Positions 52,202-60,151 of a DNA stretch of 64,000 nucleotides are shown piece by piece. The notes below the pieces were generated by a model. It saw only the letters and a list, made by a program, of their open reading frames with translations, was not told where the DNA came from and made no database searches. Positions within the stretch are counted from its first letter, which is position 1; each line of letters begins with the position of its first letter. The stretch is from CAXNKH01 sp049296795. Its GTDB lineage: Bacteria; Pseudomonadota; Gammaproteobacteria; Burkholderiales; Burkholderiaceae_C. Made by a program: the position numbers and the translations under genes. The DNA is taken from contig JBAQTC010000006.1 in the NCBI GenBank assembly GCA_049296795.1, forward strand, positions 1-64,000. Direction: 5' to 3'.

Positions 52202-53065
52202 TCAGACCCGGTTCACCTTAATACTCATATCGGCCGACATCGATTCGCCCGGCTGCAGGGTTCGTAAACCCAGGACCTCGGCAGTGGCCAATTGTTGATC
52301 AAATAGCGTGAGCGCATTGTTAACGTGGCTGACGGGCTCAATCGCCACAAAGTCCTTGCTTGGATCGGTGTAGACCACCAGATGTTTCAAGCTGGAACTG
52401 ATTTCAATTTGCAGCGCAGTGTCGTGCAGCGCCACCACACCACGCCAACCCTCAAAGCAGTGATCGACCACCAAGTCAGCGCAAGCTTGTTGTAGGCCGT
52501 GGTGTGCCTCCAGGTGCGTCGGCAGCTTGTCTGTTCCCATTTCCCAGCGTCCCGTCGCATCAAAAGCAATGTGGCTGGCATCGCGTTTGACAAAGAAAGG
52601 GTGCCAGCCCAAGCCCGCCGGGGCCGCCACATTGCCTTGGTTGGTGATGCTCAAGCTCAGTTCCAGGCCCTGCGGCGTGAGTCGAAAGGCTTGTGAGCAG
52701 TCAAAAGCAAAAGGCCAGGACGGGTCGGCTTTGTGCTCATACGACAGCAAGGCAAAGTTGCTCTCTTGTTCGAGCACTTGCCAGGGCCGCTGCCAACCCA
52801 CGCCGTGAATTGCGTGCGGCTCGCCACTGTTGTTTTGCACCAGGGGATGACTGGTGCCCGCCCATTTCAACTTGGCATGGGCCAAGCGATTGGAATAAGG
52901 AACCAGTGGATAGCTGCCCGCTTGACGCACCGACGTCAGCAGCGATGCCGGGGTCGAGCGCAGCACCGGGATGTCGCCAAACCACAGACCCGCAATGCAA
53001 CCGCCCAATTCGGGCTTGATGCTGCAACGGAAGTTTCCCGATTCCAGTTCAATGGATAAACGCAT
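52202..53065 (-). CDS. Aldose 1-epimerase family protein (GalM-like)
   Basis: 287 residues of the galactose mutarotase fold: GSYPLVPYSNRLAHAKLKW, EPHAIHGVGWQRPW (His), AGLGWHPFFVKR (second catalytic His) and FVAIEPVSHVNNALTLF (Glu/His). It converts anomers of sugars. The upstream in-frame extension is rejected; ATG at 53065 has AAAGGAGAGG upstream. No sugar operon adjacent. A terminator lies just upstream, so it likely has its own promoter. Confidence 0.87.
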   Translation of the reverse strand: MRLSIELESGNFRCSIKPELGGCIAGLWFGDIPVLRSTPASLLTSVRQAGSYPLVPYSNRLAHAKLKWAGTSHPLVQNNSGEPHAIHGVGWQRPWQVLEQESNFALLSYEHKADPSWPFAFDCSQAFRLTPQGLELSLSITNQGNVAAPAGLGWHPFFVKRDASHIAFDATGRWEMGTDKLPTHLEAHHGLQQACADLVVDHCFEGWRGVVALHDTALQIEISSSLKHLVVYTDPSKDFVAIEPVSHVNNALTLFDQQLATAEVLGLRTLQPGESMSADMSIKVNRV

Positions 53066-53106
53066 ACCCGCCTCTCCTTTGCCGCATTGTGCGCGATAAG
53101 GCATTA

Positions 53107-53142
53107 AAAAACCCGCCAGAGCTGTCGCTCTCGCGGGTTTTT
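53107..53142. terminator. Bidirectional rho-independent terminator of amtB
   Basis: AAAAACCCGC (53107-53116) and GCGGGTTTTT (53133-53142) are perfect inverted repeats; the inner AGAGC/GCTCT continues the stem around a TGTC loop. A- and T-runs on both sides allow use in either direction. It lies 52 nt after the amtB stop on the minus strand. Confidence 0.9.
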
Positions 53143-53193
53143 GCATTCCGGTATTTCACCAAGCAACCGCCCTTAAGGCAGTCGCTGTTGAAA

Positions 53194-54705
53194 TTAGCGG
53201 TTGTAAGCGGTTTCGCCGTGGGACGAGATGTCCAAGCCTTCGCGCTCTTCTTCTTCGCTGACACGCAGACCGATGGTGAGGTCAACCACTTTGTAAGCGA
53301 TCAAGGACACCACAGCCGACCAGACAATGGTCACCAGCACCGCTTGCAACTGAATCCAGACCTGGTCCATGACCGGAACGGAAGAAACGGTAGCCGTCAC
53401 CCAGTCGCTGACAATGCCGGGGCCACCCAGAGCCTGGTTGTTGAAGACACCGGTCAACAGGGCGCCGACGATACCGCCAACACCGTGCACGCCGAACACG
53501 TCGAGCGAGTCGTCCGCACCGAGCATCTTCTTCAGACCATTGACACCCCACAGGCAGGCAAAACCAGCCACGAAGCCAATGATGATGGCACCCATCAAGC
53601 CAACGTTGCCGCAAGCTGGGGTAATGGCCACCAAGCCAGCGACTGCGCCAGACGCAGCACCCAACATCGACGCCTTGCCGCGCATCAGGGTTTCACCGAT
53701 ACACCAGGCCAACACAGCAGCAGCGGTGGCGGAGAAAGTGTTCATGAAAGCCAGAATCGCGGTGTTGTTGGCTTCGAGTGCCGAACCGGCGTTGAAACCG
53801 AACCAGCCCACCCACAGCAGTGCGGCACCGACCATGGTCAGTGTCAGGCTATGAGGCGCCATGGCTTCTTTGCCGTAACCGGTACGCTTGCCGATCATGT
53901 AAGCACCGACCAAGCCCGCCACAGCGGCGTTGATGTGCACCACGGTACCGCCAGCGAAGTCCAGCGCGCCCCAACCCCAGAGCAATCCGGCTTTGGCATT
54001 CATGGCATCGACCACTTCTTTGGTGGCATAGGCGTCAGGGCCCATCCAGTACCAGACCATATGAGCGATCGGGGTGTAGCTGAAAGTGAACCACAGCACC
54101 ATGAACATCAGCATGGCCGAGAACTTGATGCGCTCGGCAAAAGCGCCGACGATCAGGCAGCAGGTGATGGCAGCGAAAGTGGCTTGGAATGCCATGAACA
54201 ACAGCTCAGGAATGTAAACACCCTTGCTGAAAGTGGCTGCCATAGCGAATTCGCCCTTGACGGGATCGAACAGGCCATTCATCAGAATGCGGTCCAAACC
54301 ACCGATATAAGCATTGCCCTCCGTGAAAGCCAGGCTGTAGCCGTACAGGCACCACAGCACAACAATCATCGAGAAAGTGACAAACACCTGCATCAGCACC
54401 GACAGCATGTTCTTGCTGCGAACCAAGCCGCCGTAGAACAAGGCCAGGCCGGGGATTGACATCATGATGACGAAAGCTGTTGCGGCAATCATCCACGACA
54501 CATCGCCTTTGTTGGCCACGGGTGCGGGAGCTGCTTCAGGCGCAGCAGCGGGCGCGGCTGCGGCCGGAGCTGTAGCCGGTGCGGCGGCTGGCTTGGCTGC
54601 ATCAGCAACCGCTGCGGGTGCAGCAGCAGGGGCTTGGGCCAGAGCCAGCGAGCCGAAGCCCAGCAGGCTCAAACCCAAAGCGAGGGAGACCAGTAGTTTT
54701 TTCAT
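53194..54705 (-). CDS. amtB: Ammonium transporter AmtB with long Ala/Pro-rich leader
   Basis: 503 residues. Signal peptide (KKLLVSLALGLSLLGFGSLALAQ), then about 50 residues almost only Ala/Pro, then the eleven-helix Amt channel with LALFYGGLVRSKN, FAFxGE-type AFAERIKFSAM, the His pair regions (DFAGGTVVHINAAVAGL, DVFGVHGVGGIVGALLTG) and a cytoplasmic tail SEEEEREGLDISSHGETAYNR. ATG at 54705 has AAGAGAAATC upstream; the frame extends to 54933 over glnK and is rejected. Follows glnK by 28 nt. Confidence 0.96.
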   Translation of the reverse strand: MKKLLVSLALGLSLLGFGSLALAQAPAAAPAAVADAAKPAAAPATAPAAAAPAAAPEAAPAPVANKGDVSWMIAATAFVIMMSIPGLALFYGGLVRSKNMLSVLMQVFVTFSMIVVLWCLYGYSLAFTEGNAYIGGLDRILMNGLFDPVKGEFAMAATFSKGVYIPELLFMAFQATFAAITCCLIVGAFAERIKFSAMLMFMVLWFTFSYTPIAHMVWYWMGPDAYATKEVVDAMNAKAGLLWGWGALDFAGGTVVHINAAVAGLVGAYMIGKRTGYGKEAMAPHSLTLTMVGAALLWVGWFGFNAGSALEANNTAILAFMNTFSATAAAVLAWCIGETLMRGKASMLGAASGAVAGLVAITPACGNVGLMGAIIIGFVAGFACLWGVNGLKKMLGADDSLDVFGVHGVGGIVGALLTGVFNNQALGGPGIVSDWVTATVSSVPVMDQVWIQLQAVLVTIVWSAVVSLIAYKVVDLTIGLRVSEEEEREGLDISSHGETAYNR

Positions 54706-54733
54706 GTTGATTTCTCTTGGTTGGGCTTGGGTC

Positions 54734-55072
54734 TTACAAGGCTTCCTGACCGGTTTCACCGGTACGGATGCGAACCACCTGCTCGAGGTTGTAAACAAAG
54801 ATCTTGCCGTCGCCGATCTTGCCGGTGCGGGCTGCGCCCTCAATGGCTTCAATCGCACGCTCGACCAGATCATCAGCAATAGCGGCCTCGATCTTGACCT
54901 TGGGCAAAAAGTCCACCACGTACTCTGCACCACGGTACAGCTCGGTATGGCCTTTTTGACGACCGAAGCCTTTGACTTCGGTCACGGTAATGCCTTGCAC
55001 ACCGATCGCTGAGAGGGCTTCGCGCACCTCATCGAGCTTGAACGGTTTGATAATGGCTGTGACAAGTTTCAT
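54734..55072 (-). CDS. glnK: Nitrogen regulatory P-II protein GlnK
   Basis: 112-residue PII signal protein. It starts MKLVTAIIKPFKLDEVREAL and has uridylylation Tyr51 in LYRGAEYVVDFLPK. It blocks AmtB when nitrogen is ample and senses 2-oxoglutarate/ATP. Between the TorF-type porin and amtB, consistent with the common glnK-amtB pair. Confidence 0.96.
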   Translation of the reverse strand: MKLVTAIIKPFKLDEVREALSAIGVQGITVTEVKGFGRQKGHTELYRGAEYVVDFLPKVKIEAAIADDLVERAIEAIEGAARTGKIGDGKIFVYNLEQVVRIRTGETGQEAL

Positions 55073-55099
55073 AGCATCTCCTAAGTGAGGGAATGAAGA

Positions 55100-55855
55100 T
55101 CAGAAGCTGTATTTGGCGCCGACCACGACGGCGTCTTTACCCAAGTATTTCCCATTAACCGTATACACCGAGGTGGATGCATCCGTTCCCAAAAGAGCTG
55201 CACTGACTGAGAGTCCATTGCCCAAATCTTTACCCAGTGTGAGCGAGTAGTCGGTATAGGATGCACTGCTCAAGTTTTTGACGCTTTGGCGGCCGACATG
55301 GGGGGCAACTGACCAGCCATCACCCAGATCAAAAGTGGCTGTGACATCGAGGTAGCCACTGCCCTTGCTGTCGGGCGTGCCAAACAGGTTTGAAACACTG
55401 TGGGAGTACTTGGCCGTCACAGGGCCAAAAGTCAGGGCGCCATACAGCTCGTCCGTGTTGGGATTTGCAAAGCCAGATACATTGCCCAGCTTGTTGCCGA
55501 CGTACTCATAGCGAAGATAGCCGACGTCGTAAGCCACATCTTTGACGAGTTCGCCCTTGTAGCCAGCGTAAATATCCAACTCAACAGTGCCATCTGAGGC
55601 GCCAGCTTCTTTAATCCACTTGATGCTAGAGCCCCAGGCACCCAAGTAAAAACCATTTTTGTGAGCGAAGTCAACGCCGCCCTGCAAAGCCGGCTGCAAC
55701 TTCGATTGCGCAATGCCGCGATAACGGTATTCAGACACCGCGCCGACGTTGTAGGCCAGGGTGTAGTCTGGCTCGGGGGCTTTGGCCTGGGCCATGGCGG
55801 CGGTGGCGGCCATCAGGGTGGACAAAACGAGGACTGATTTGCTTGCAAAGTTCAT
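55100..55855 (-). CDS. TorF-family putative outer-membrane porin
   Basis: 251 residues. Signal peptide (FASKSVLVLSTLMAATAAMAQ) followed by a beta-barrel-like pattern of alternating residues: YTLAYNVGAVSEYRYRGIAQS, GFYLGAWGSSIKW, LDIYAGYKGEL, ending VVVGAKYSF with a terminal Phe as in outer-membrane proteins. GGAGA lies 4 nt before the ATG. It heads the glnK-amtB operon, 27 nt upstream of glnK, and has a sigma-54-like promoter; it may be the outer-membrane entry for a nitrogen source, which is inference. Confidence 0.82.
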   Translation of the reverse strand: MNFASKSVLVLSTLMAATAAMAQAKAPEPDYTLAYNVGAVSEYRYRGIAQSKLQPALQGGVDFAHKNGFYLGAWGSSIKWIKEAGASDGTVELDIYAGYKGELVKDVAYDVGYLRYEYVGNKLGNVSGFANPNTDELYGALTFGPVTAKYSHSVSNLFGTPDSKGSGYLDVTATFDLGDGWSVAPHVGRQSVKNLSSASYTDYSLTLGKDLGNGLSVSAALLGTDASTSVYTVNGKYLGKDAVVVGAKYSF

Positions 55856-55895
55856 GGGTTCTCCATAGGTTAAAAATATCCGACGCAAGCTTTAC

Positions 55896-55910
55896 GCATT
55901 AAGCGTGCCA
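55896..55910 (-). promoter_or_regulatory. Sigma-54 promoter for the porin-glnK-amtB operon
   Basis: TGGCACGCTTAATGC on the minus strand (complement of 55896-55910) matches the consensus TGGCACGN4TTGC at all positions except one T to A, with exact -24/-12 spacing. It lies 41 nt before the TorF ATG. RpoN dependence of glnK-amtB is standard in proteobacteria. Confidence 0.8.
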
Positions 55911-55954
55911 GATTTTCTTTTCCGTCCAAGCCAATTCCCGTCAACCGCCAAGGG

Positions 55955-55982
55955 TTTACCCTCGTTAATTTATCTGTATAAA
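55955..55982 (+). promoter_or_regulatory. comM: Candidate sigma-70 promoter for comM
   Basis: TTTACC (55955-55960, 4 of 6 matches to -35) and TATAAA (55977-55982, 5 of 6 to -10) with 16-nt spacing, on the plus strand. The -10 is inside the LexA-like box. It would give a leader of about 68 nt. Confidence 0.6.
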
Positions 55983-55989
55983 TATACAG
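55974..55989. promoter_or_regulatory. LexA-type SOS box
   Basis: CTGTATAAATATACAG, an exact CTGT-N8-ACAG palindrome with AT-rich centre, as bound by LexA of gamma- and many betaproteobacteria. It covers the -10 hexamer of the presumed comM promoter, the normal place for a repressing SOS box. Confidence 0.75.
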
Positions 55990-55991
55990 TT

Positions 55992-56008
55992 AGCACCGCA
56001 ATAGTGCG
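55992..56008. promoter_or_regulatory. NtrC-type enhancer site
   Basis: AGCACCGCAATAGTGCG matches the NtrC consensus TGCACYAWWWTRGTGCA at 13 of 17 positions, with both GCAC/GTGC half-sites kept. It lies about 85-110 bp upstream of the sigma-54 promoter, the usual enhancer distance. The right half overlaps a hairpin in the comM leader, so the dyad could also have that meaning. Confidence 0.55.
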
Positions 56009-56044
56009 CCACCCAGCTGGGTGCCACCGGTTGCGCACTTTTTT
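56000..56044 (+). terminator. comM: Terminator-like hairpin in the comM leader
   Basis: AATAGTGCGC (56000-56009) pairs with GCGCACTTTT (56033-56042) with one mismatch and runs into six T's (56039-56044). Within the loop, CACCCAGCTGGGTG (56010-56023) is a perfect palindrome. The comM ATG is 14 nt later. It is T-run oriented only for rightward transcription, so it would attenuate comM. Confidence 0.55.
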
Positions 56045-56057
56045 GGGGATATTCATC

Positions 56058-57596
56058 ATGAGTCTAGCCTTGGTACACAGTCGCTCCCTGGCGGGGCTGG
56101 AAGCCGTCGCCGTTACCGTAGAGGTTCATCTGGCCAACGGCCTTCCCAGCTTGACGCTGGTGGGTCTGGCCGATGTCGAGGTCAAGGAGGCGCGCGAGCG
56201 AGTGCGCTCAGCCATTCAGAATTCGGGGCTGGAGTTTCCGAACAACCAGCGCATGACGGTCAACCTGGCTCCGGCCGATTTACCCAAAGATTCGGGCCGC
56301 TTTGACCTCCCGATTGCGCTGGGCATTCTGGCGGCCAGCGGTCAGATTGACCCCGCGCGACTGGCGGATTATGAGTTTGCCGGCGAGTTGTCGCTATCGG
56401 GCGAGTTGCGACCGGTTCGTGGGGCGCTGGCTATGGCGCTGGCCTTGCATGGACAACCCAAACCGGCATCCCTGGTGTTGCCCCCGGGCAGCGCAGAAGA
56501 AGCCGCGCTGGTGCCGGGCGCCACTGTGTACCGGGCGCACCACCTGCTCGATGTAGTTCGCCAATTTCGACACGACGCTGCCGCTCAGGACACAGCCTCC
56601 AGCCCCTCTGACTGGCAGCGAGTCAGCGTGCAAACCACAGCCCCTGCTGACCAGCACCTCGATCTGGCTGACGTCAAGGGTCAGGCCGGCGCGAAACGGG
56701 CGCTTGAAATCGCTGCTGCTGGAAATCATTCCTTGCTGATGGTCGGGCCACCGGGATCGGGCAAATCCATGCTGGCACATCGCTTTGCCGGCTTGCTGCC
56801 GCCCATGAGCACCCGTGAAGCACTGGAAAGTGCCGCCATTGCCAGTCTGAGCGGGCGCTTTTCCATGGCGCGCTGGAGTTTGCGCCCCACCTGCAACCCG
56901 CACCATTCTGCCAGTGCAGTGGCGCTGGTCGGTGGCGGCTCACCGCCGCGACCCGGCGAAATTTCCATGGCGCACCACGGCGTTTTGTTCCTCGATGAAT
57001 TGCCCGAATTTCCTCGGGCTGCATTAGAGGCTTTGCGCGAGCCGCTGGAAACCGGTTCAATTACCATCTCGCGTGCCGCACGTCGCGCCGAATTCCCAGC
57101 GTGCTTTCAGCTGATCGCCGCTATGAACCCCTGTCCTTGCGGTTATCTGGGTTCAGCCCGGCGCGCTTGCCGCTGCACACCAGACCAGGTGGCGCGCTAC
57201 CAAGCCAAGCTCAGCGGACCCTTGCTGGACCGAATCGATTTGCAGGTTGAAGTCCCTGCGCTGAATCCCCACGACCTGTTGCAAAACACCCCGGGTGAAT
57301 CGAGTGCCAGCATCCGGGATCGCTGCAATGCGGCACGTTTGTTGGCTATTGAGCGACAAGGCAAGGCCAACCAGGCCTTGGTCGGAGCGGAGATTGACCA
57401 GCATATTCAGCTCGACACAGATGCCCTGGGTTTTCTCAACAGTGCCGCCGTGCAGCTGGGTTGGTCAGCCCGTGGCACCCACCGCGCGCTCAAAGTGGCG
57501 CGTACCATCGCCGATCTGGCGGCCAGCCATCGCGTTTTATCGCCCCATGTGGCCGAAGCTCTGCAATACCGACAAGTCAGCTCGGTTCGCGGCTGA
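56058..57596 (+). CDS. comM: ComM / YifB-type Mg-chelatase-like AAA+ helicase
   Basis: 512-residue protein: N-terminal Lon-protease-like ChlI domain (SLALVHSRSLAGLEAVAVTVEVH, in parts), Walker A MVGPPGSGKSMLA, sensor region GVLFLDELPEF, then a zinc-finger-like NPCPCGYLGS...CRC and C-terminal helical domain. ComM is a hexameric branch-migration helicase that helps integrate foreign DNA during natural transformation. ATG at 56058 follows GGGGA. The LexA box and leader hairpin upstream are unusual for this gene. Confidence 0.93.
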   Translation: MSLALVHSRSLAGLEAVAVTVEVHLANGLPSLTLVGLADVEVKEARERVRSAIQNSGLEFPNNQRMTVNLAPADLPKDSGRFDLPIALGILAASGQIDPARLADYEFAGELSLSGELRPVRGALAMALALHGQPKPASLVLPPGSAEEAALVPGATVYRAHHLLDVVRQFRHDAAAQDTASSPSDWQRVSVQTTAPADQHLDLADVKGQAGAKRALEIAAAGNHSLLMVGPPGSGKSMLAHRFAGLLPPMSTREALESAAIASLSGRFSMARWSLRPTCNPHHSASAVALVGGGSPPRPGEISMAHHGVLFLDELPEFPRAALEALREPLETGSITISRAARRAEFPACFQLIAAMNPCPCGYLGSARRACRCTPDQVARYQAKLSGPLLDRIDLQVEVPALNPHDLLQNTPGESSASIRDRCNAARLLAIERQGKANQALVGAEIDQHIQLDTDALGFLNSAAVQLGWSARGTHRALKVARTIADLAASHRVLSPHVAEALQYRQVSSVRG

Positions 57597-58835
57597 TCAC
57601 GACTGGCCCAGCAACTGTTCGCGTTGTTTGAGGGCCTTTGAAAAGGCTGCACCGAGCAGCATCAACACCACACCACCCAACACGATCACACGACCCGAAC
57701 CGATGAGCGTACTCAAGTGGGCGGCCAACAGCACGCCCAGGGCCTGACCCATGAACAGCGAGGCAGCAAACAAAGAGACCGCCGTACCACGTGACGCCGG
57801 CGCCATTTGAGTCGCATGCGCCTGGAACGTGTTGTGCATCATGAAGAACGAAAAGCCACCCACCAGACTCGCCACCACAGCCAACTGCCAGTAAGCCGTC
57901 AAGCCCAGCAAAATAAAGCACAGCCCCAGCACGGCACTGCCAAGCTGGGTCAGCCCCCGCTCCCCTAAACGCCGAATCAAATGTCGGGCAAAGCTCATAT
58001 AAAGCGCACCACCCACACCGAATAAAGCCATGGTCGCACCAGCAGACGTCAGCGACAGACCCAGCGTTTGATGCAAATGGGCAGCACAAATGGCCAGCAC
58101 GCCAAAGCCGGCCGTACCTTCGAGCAAAGCGGTTAACAAGACCCGTCGTGACCAAGCTCCGGTCAGAATTTGCAGCGCTTGCTGCGAGAAACTCGGTCGC
58201 AGTGCCTGCGCGTCACCGAGTTGCTGCGTGGCGATGGGAATGCGTTGTTTTTGACTTACCCAATCACGCCACAGCAAAGCCCCCACCACCAGGTAAAGCA
58301 GGGTCAGAAAAACAAAGGCCCAACGCCAGCCCAAGGTGTCGGTCAGCAATCCGCCCAACAACTGTCCCCCGACCATGCCCATGGTGGTTCCGACACCGGT
58401 CAGAGCCAAGGTTTCTTGACGTTGCTCGTAAGGAACAACATCACCAATCCAGGCCAACGACATGGGGATGATGGCTGCTGCGAAAAAAGCCGTCACCATG
58501 CGCGCCACGATCAAGGCGTCCAGGGTCCCGGCTAGCGCCGACAAGAGGCTGCCCACACTGCAGCCCAAAGTCGCCAGCGTCACCCATCGAAACTTGCCGT
58601 ATCGGTCGCCCAAAGGCCCGTGCAGCAACTGGGCCACGCCATAAACCACCGCGAACACCGACACCACCTGCGCCGCCTGCGCGATCGACACCGAAAAAAT
58701 CTGCGCGAGTTCGGGCAACATAGCATCGCAAATGCGCTGGATCGCCATGCTGGCAAACGTGGCGCAAGCCAGTAAAACAATGGACCGCCGGGTTTGCGCA
58801 GAAACAGCCGATGGGCTGATAGTGACTGGGGGCAT
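57597..58835 (-). CDS. MFS transporter (DHA-type drug or sugar efflux)
   Basis: About 412 residues, 12 membrane segments. Motif A-like loop GPLGDRYGKFRWVTL between helices 2 and 3 and the segment PMSLAWIGDVVPYEQR place it in the DHA12 efflux group; substrate unknown. The stop abuts the comM stop in TGATCA. Start uncertain: ATG 58835 or TTG 58880, neither with a good ribosome-binding site. Confidence 0.85.
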   Translation of the reverse strand: MPPVTISPSAVSAQTRRSIVLLACATFASMAIQRICDAMLPELAQIFSVSIAQAAQVVSVFAVVYGVAQLLHGPLGDRYGKFRWVTLATLGCSVGSLLSALAGTLDALIVARMVTAFFAAAIIPMSLAWIGDVVPYEQRQETLALTGVGTTMGMVGGQLLGGLLTDTLGWRWAFVFLTLLYLVVGALLWRDWVSQKQRIPIATQQLGDAQALRPSFSQQALQILTGAWSRRVLLTALLEGTAGFGVLAICAAHLHQTLGLSLTSAGATMALFGVGGALYMSFARHLIRRLGERGLTQLGSAVLGLCFILLGLTAYWQLAVVASLVGGFSFFMMHNTFQAHATQMAPASRGTAVSLFAASLFMGQALGVLLAAHLSTLIGSGRVIVLGGVVLMLLGAAFSKALKQREQLLGQS

Positions 58836-58921
58836 GACTGGGATAGGGCTCTCTGGATGTGGCACGACCAGCGCTGCCAAGCTAGGCCCATTCTAGAAGA
58901 TGACGCTGTTACATTTTGACC

Positions 58922-60151
58922 ATGCACCGATCTCCCTCCTACGACGCCCGCTTGGTCGGCTGGCTTTCGCTGGCACAACTCATTTCTTGGGGCAGTGTGT
59001 TCTACACCTTTGCCGTTTTGATGGAACCAATGGAGCGCGAGCTAGGCCTGAATCGCGCCGAGTCGTCGCTGGCTTTCAGTCTGGCCTTGCTGGCCGAGGG
59101 CCTGCTGGCCTACCCCGTAGGTCGCTTGATCGACCGCGGTCATGAACGCTTCGTCATGACCGCAGGTTCGGTTTTGATCGGTTGTTGCTTGCTGCTACAC
59201 AGCCAAATTAGCACGGCGTGGGCGTTTTATGCCGTCTGGCTCGGTCTGGGTGCGGGACTGGCCGCGACCTTGTACCCGCCGGTTTTCGCGGTCGTCACGC
59301 GTCGCTTTCCCTTGGATTACCGGCGCGCCATCATCACCATGACTTTCCTAGGTGGGCTGGCGAGCACCGTGTTCATTCCTTTGTCGGCCTGGCTGATTCA
59401 GGCCCTGGGTTGGCGCCACGCCTTGTGGGTGCTGGCCGCTCTTCATTTGTTGTTGTGCGCACCGTTGCACGCACTGGCACTACGCGGTGCACCGCGCACC
59501 CATGGTCCGCAATCAAAGAGCGTCCAGGACCAGAACGACAAGCTGACACAGCTCTTGCGCAGCCCGCCTTTTTTGTTGATTGGCGCGTTTATCGTGCTGC
59601 TGATGGCCGTCACCGCCGCACTGCCCGCCCACATGGTGAGTTTGCTGCGCGAAAACGGCTTGGGCGAAGCCTGGGCCATTGCCATACCCGCCAGCATAGG
59701 ACTGATTCAAGTCGCCGGACGCGCCTTGATGTATTTTTTTGAACACCGCTTCGACCTGCACCAAGCCAACCGTCACATCCCTTTGCTTATTCCACTGGGC
59801 GTGTTCGCTTTGCTGGCGTCGCCTTGGCTCGGTGAGGGCCAACTTTGGCTGGTCTTCCTGTTTGTGTTGTTGTTCGGTTTGGGTAACGGCATGCTGACCA
59901 TCGTCAAAGGCACGGCCATCGCCCAATATGTGAGCCGCGACCACGTGGCCTCGCTCAATGGGGCGCTGGGCCTTCCCACGGCACTGGCGCGCGCCGCATC
60001 ACCACTTGTTCTGGGCTTGCTATGGAGTCAGCAAGCCGGTTACCGCCATGGTCTGTGGCTGTTGCTGGCTGGGGGGCTGCTCGGCGTTGCGTCGCTGGTA
60101 CTGGCGCAACGCCTGTCACTGCAAGCCTCAACCCGCGCCCGCCGGGGCTGA
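58922..60151 (+). CDS. MFS transporter (oxalate/formate antiporter-like group)
   Basis: 409 residues, 12 membrane segments: WLSLAQLISWGSVFYTFAVL at the start, EGLLAYPVGRLIDRGHER in loop 2-3, and PPVFAVVTRRFPLDYRRAI. The pattern is like the large MFS group annotated YbfB/OFA-like; substrate unknown. Divergent from the previous MFS gene across about 86 nt. The 3' end overlaps the convergent glycine-zipper gene by 24 nt. Confidence 0.84.
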   Translation: MHRSPSYDARLVGWLSLAQLISWGSVFYTFAVLMEPMERELGLNRAESSLAFSLALLAEGLLAYPVGRLIDRGHERFVMTAGSVLIGCCLLLHSQISTAWAFYAVWLGLGAGLAATLYPPVFAVVTRRFPLDYRRAIITMTFLGGLASTVFIPLSAWLIQALGWRHALWVLAALHLLLCAPLHALALRGAPRTHGPQSKSVQDQNDKLTQLLRSPPFLLIGAFIVLLMAVTAALPAHMVSLLRENGLGEAWAIAIPASIGLIQVAGRALMYFFEHRFDLHQANRHIPLLIPLGVFALLASPWLGEGQLWLVFLFVLLFGLGNGMLTIVKGTAIAQYVSRDHVASLNGALGLPTALARAASPLVLGLLWSQQAGYRHGLWLLLAGGLLGVASLVLAQRLSLQASTRARRG

